A stretch of DNA of 64,000 bases from Tranquillimonas alkanivorans (lineage in GTDB: Bacteria > Pseudomonadota > Alphaproteobacteria > Rhodobacterales > Rhodobacteraceae): the NCBI RefSeq assembly GCF_900115595.1, contig NZ_FOXA01000001.1, positions 248,001-312,000 on the forward strand. Reading direction: 5' to 3'. The stretch's first letter is position 1. Each line of letters begins with the position of its first letter. Shown here piece after piece: positions 61,552 through 64,000 of the stretch. Made by a program: the position numbers and the translations under genes. The notes beneath the pieces are model-generated. The model saw nothing but the letters and a program-made list of their open reading frames with translations. It searched no databases and had not been told where the DNA came from.

Positions 61552-62994
61552 ATGAGGCTGATCTGCCCGAACTGCGCCGCGCAGTACGAAGTGGACGCGG
61601 CGATGATCCCCGAGCACGGCCGGGACGTGCAGTGCTCGTCGTGCGGTCACACGTGGTTTCAGCGCCGCGCGCGGGCCGAAGACGACTGGGCCGAGGCCGA
61701 CGCGCCCGGCGATCCGCTCGCCCCCGCGCCCGACGCCCTGCCCGAGCCCGGCCCCGCGCTGACTTCCGAAGACGAGGAAGAAGACGACGCGCCCGCTCCG
61801 CCCCCGCCGCCGCGTCGCCGCATGGACGAGGCGGCCATGGCCATCCTGCGCGAGGAAGCCGCGCGCGAGGCCGCCGCCCGCCGCCGCGAGCTTGGCGGCG
61901 CGCTCGAGACGCAGGGCGACCTGGGGCTCGACGCGGACACGCCGCCGCGCCGCCGCCCGCCGTCCTGGCACGCCCTCCAGCCGCCCGAAGCCGAACCTGA
62001 GGACGTGCCAGAGGCGGAAGCGGTGCCCGAAGCGGAGTCGGAGCGGCCCGAGCCCGACCTGTCCGGGCCTACACCGGACGCTGCGGAAGCCGCTTCTGAG
62101 GCGGAGGACGAATCCCTCTTCGACGCCTCCCGGGCGGAAGAGGCTCCCTCGCCCGCCGACGACGAGCTTGTTGCCGGCGAGCAGGACTTTGCCCCGGACG
62201 AAGAAGAACCTGTCGCCCAAGGGCATAGAGGCTCACTCGCCGAGGACCAGTCCGTCGCCGGCGAGGACGAGGCCCCCCCGGCCGATGCCGAGCCCATACC
62301 GGAGGAAGACATCGCGCCGGGCGACGAGTGGTCCGACTGGTGGGACGCCGGTCACGACCGCGAGCCTCAGGTGCCTGCCGCCGCGACAGAGGAGCAGCAA
62401 TCCGAGCCGGACGGTGCGGAGCCCGTCACACCCGCGCTCGCTCCTCCACCGGACCTGCCGGAGGAGCACCAAGCCCCTGCGCCCGCAGAGGAGGCTTTGC
62501 ACGACCGGAACGGAAAGTCAGAGGTCACATCCCCGCCCGACATAGACGTCGAGCAGGATGCCGCGCCTGGGCACGAAGAGGCCACGGCGCACGTCATCCC
62601 CGAGGTCGCGCCCTCGCGCGTGGCCGCGTCCTCGACGGCGCGTGCGCGGCCCGCGTCGGAGGCGGCGCAGAGCTCTCGCCGGGAACTTCTGCCGGACATC
62701 GAAGAGATCAACTCGAGCCTCACCGCCTCCTCCCGCCATGATCCGGCCGAGAGGCCCGAGATCGACGAAGATGCAGGCGAAAAACGCAGCGGGTTCAGAG
62801 CGGGGTTCCTGAGCGTCGTGACCCTCGCCGCGATCCTGCTTCTGGCCTACGGCTTCGCCCCGCTGATCGTTCAGACGGTGCCGGCGTCCGAGGGCGTGAT
62901 GATCGCCTATGTCGAAGCGGCGAACGACGTGCGGGACGGCATCGACGGGCTGCTGCGCGAAGCCAGCATGGCCCTTGGCAACCTGGTGGACTGA
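61552..62994 (+). CDS. MJ0042 zinc-ribbon protein with long acidic linker and membrane anchor
   Basis: A 480-residue protein starting MRLICPNCAAQYEVDAAMIP. The first ~37 residues are an MJ0042-type zinc ribbon (CPNC...CSSC). Then come some 370 residues rich in Glu, Asp, Ala and Pro, low in complexity and probably disordered, and one C-terminal transmembrane helix (VVTLAAILLLAYGFAPLIVQ) before a short tail. The N-terminus should be cytosolic. Divergent from ftsE. A start at 61497 would add 18 residues. Function unknown. Confidence 0.82.
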   Translation: MRLICPNCAAQYEVDAAMIPEHGRDVQCSSCGHTWFQRRARAEDDWAEADAPGDPLAPAPDALPEPGPALTSEDEEEDDAPAPPPPPRRRMDEAAMAILREEAAREAAARRRELGGALETQGDLGLDADTPPRRRPPSWHALQPPEAEPEDVPEAEAVPEAESERPEPDLSGPTPDAAEAASEAEDESLFDASRAEEAPSPADDELVAGEQDFAPDEEEPVAQGHRGSLAEDQSVAGEDEAPPADAEPIPEEDIAPGDEWSDWWDAGHDREPQVPAAATEEQQSEPDGAEPVTPALAPPPDLPEEHQAPAPAEEALHDRNGKSEVTSPPDIDVEQDAAPGHEEATAHVIPEVAPSRVAASSTARARPASEAAQSSRRELLPDIEEINSSLTASSRHDPAERPEIDEDAGEKRSGFRAGFLSVVTLAAILLLAYGFAPLIVQTVPASEGVMIAYVEAANDVRDGIDGLLREASMALGNLVD

Positions 62995-63039
62995 AACCGT
63001 GCCTCTGCTCCGCAGACCACCGCCGCGCGCTGACGCGCC

Positions 63040-64000
63040 TCAGAACCGGTCCAGCAACCGGCGCAGGTAGTCGAGTTCCTCCTGCGGGCGTTCCTGCTCG
63101 CCCGAGCGGCGGCGGATCTCGTCCAGAAGCTCCTGCGCCCGGCGATAGATGTCCTCGCCCTGCAGGAACTGCTCGTCCGTGCCCAGCCGTCCCTGCGCCC
63201 CGGCGCTGCGGCCCAGCGGATCCTCGCGGCGGCCCTGCGGGTCGCCCTCGGCCGTGGCCTGACCCTGTCCGCCCTGTTGCTGTTGCTGCTGCTGGGCCAT
63301 CGCTTCGCCCAGGTTGCGCATGCCTTCGCGCAGGGCCTCCATCGCCTCGGACTGGCGGTCAAGCGCCTCGGCGTAGTCGCGGTCGCGCAGCGCCTCCTCG
63401 GCGCCGTCCATCGCCTCGCCCGCGCGGCCCAGCGAGTCGCGCGCGGCGTCGCCTTCGGGCGTGCCCGCGCCGGGCAGGTTCTGCTGCTGGCGGTTCAGTT
63501 CGTTGCGCAACTGCTCCTGCCGCTGCGCCAGGTCCTGGCCCAGCGACTGGCCGTTCTGCCCCTGACCGGGCTGGCCCTGCTGCTGGCCCGGCTGGCCCTG
63601 TCCCGGCTGCCCCTGGCCCTGCTGGCCCTGCTGCCCCGGCATCTGCCCGGGCTGCTGGCCCTGCTGGCCTTGCTGCCCTTGCTGGCCCTGCTGCTGGCCA
63701 AACTGCTGCTGCAGGTCCTGGAACGTGTCGTCATTGAGCTGCTGCTGGTTGCGCAGCGTCTCCTGCAGGTCGCGCATGGCCTGCTGGCCCTCGCCCTGCT
63801 GGCCCTGCCCCTGCTGGCCGCGGGCGACCTGCATGTTCTCCATCATCTGGCGAAGCTGGTCCAGAAGCTGCTGCGCCTCGGCCATGCGGCCCTGCTCCAT
63901 CAGCTCCTGCAACCGGTCCAGCATCTGCTGAAGCTGGTCGCCGGTGATCTCCTGCATCTCGCCCTGCGCCTGCTGCTGGTCCTGCTCCTGCGCGTTCTCG
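63040..64000 (-). CDS. DUF4175/TIGR02302 family protein, C-terminal part (runs off the window)
   Basis: The frame is open to base 64000, so the N-terminal, membrane-bound part is missing. The visible 320 residues are very rich in Gln and Gly: an amphipathic helical region (QLQQMLDRLQELMEQGRMAE, AQQLLDQLRQMMENMQ), repeats of GQQ/GQP around plus-strand 63530-63710, further Gln/Glu helices, and the end QEELDYLRRLLDRF. This matches the C-terminus of the large alphaproteobacterial TIGR02302 proteins. The function is unknown. Confidence 0.82.
   Translation of the reverse strand, partial: ENAQEQDQQQAQGEMQEITGDQLQQMLDRLQELMEQGRMAEAQQLLDQLRQMMENMQVARGQQGQGQQGEGQQAMRDLQETLRNQQQLNDDTFQDLQQQFGQQQGQQGQQGQQGQQPGQMPGQQGQQGQGQPGQGQPGQQQGQPGQGQNGQSLGQDLAQRQEQLRNELNRQQQNLPGAGTPEGDAARDSLGRAGEAMDGAEEALRDRDYAEALDRQSEAMEALREGMRNLGEAMAQQQQQQQGGQGQATAEGDPQGRREDPLGRSAGAQGRLGTDEQFLQGEDIYRRAQELLDEIRRRSGEQERPQEELDYLRRLLDRF

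Noticed and set aside
63530-63710. CRISPR-like or tandem DNA repeat (CTGCTGGCC units)
   Set aside because: The periodicity follows the Gln/Gly codon repeats of the DUF4175 protein; there are no spacers and the unit length varies.

Overview
The window is a 64 kb piece of a high-GC (roughly two-thirds G+C) alphaproteobacterial chromosome, almost certainly from the Rhodobacteraceae/roseobacter group. The evidence is the gene order rather than any marker RNA: rpsA-ihfB-lapA-trpF-trpB, miaB-phoH-ybeY-corC-lnt-metK-trmB, irr/fabA-fabB-fabI, ftsE-ftsX-plsC, a SAM/SAH-type riboswitch in front of metK (a class known from Rhodobacterales), a Rhodobacter-type L-malyl-CoA/beta-methylmalyl-CoA lyase, TrcR (DUF1013), COQ9 and Irr. 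No rRNA, tRNA, CRISPR array, insertion sequence, integrase or prophage gene was seen. This is core chromosome, densely coding, with short intergenic spaces.

Layout. 1-8.2 kb: a broken VOC gene at the edge, a small membrane protein, trpA, a ZIP metal transporter divergent from an FMN-dependent lactate dehydrogenase, an amylosucrase, L25 (rplY) and pth, with an IsdG-like haem monooxygenase between them. 8.4-12.9 kb (minus): rpsA-ihfB-lapA-trpF-trpB. 13.2-14.3 kb: a LuxR-type solo regulator and a small unknown gene sit between rpsA and cmk. 14.3-24.8 kb (minus): cmk, aroA, trmB, metK with its riboswitch, lnt, corC, ybeY, phoH, a secreted protein and miaB. 25-29 kb: irr divergent from fabA-fabB-fabI. 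29-38 kb: accessory enzymes (serine hydrolase, FKBP, VOC, HAD, alpha/beta hydrolase, Thr/Ser dehydratase), TrcR, RNase T2, two paralogous secreted COG4315-like proteins, quinone oxidoreductase, COQ9, then rpsU.

38.9-44.9 kb: a chemoreceptor with an overlapping small secreted partner, the Lrp/ald divergent pair, an ArsR repressor with the cysteine pair of persulfide sensors, mscL, a GST and a YtoQ-like protein. 45-53.6 kb: pheT and pheS separated by small stress-like genes, rpmI-rplT, pyk, an N-formylglutamate amidohydrolase and DUF1244. 53.7-59 kb: accA, mcl1, then dgcN-dgcA followed by a D-amino-acid transaminase, a likely D-glutamate/D-amino-acid catabolic cluster. 59-64 kb: plsC, ftsX, ftsE, a divergent MJ0042 zinc-ribbon membrane protein, and the C-terminal part of a DUF4175/TIGR02302 protein running off the end.

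The most interesting non-coding signals are the metK riboswitch, a recurring intergenic tandem-hairpin element with a YTCWGAA-like loop, a second dispersed intergenic repeat with two copies on opposite strands, and several palindromic operators that sit exactly in regulator-linked promoters (irr, the ArsR gene, lldD, ald, mcl1). All functional calls come from reading motifs and gene order; no database search was possible.
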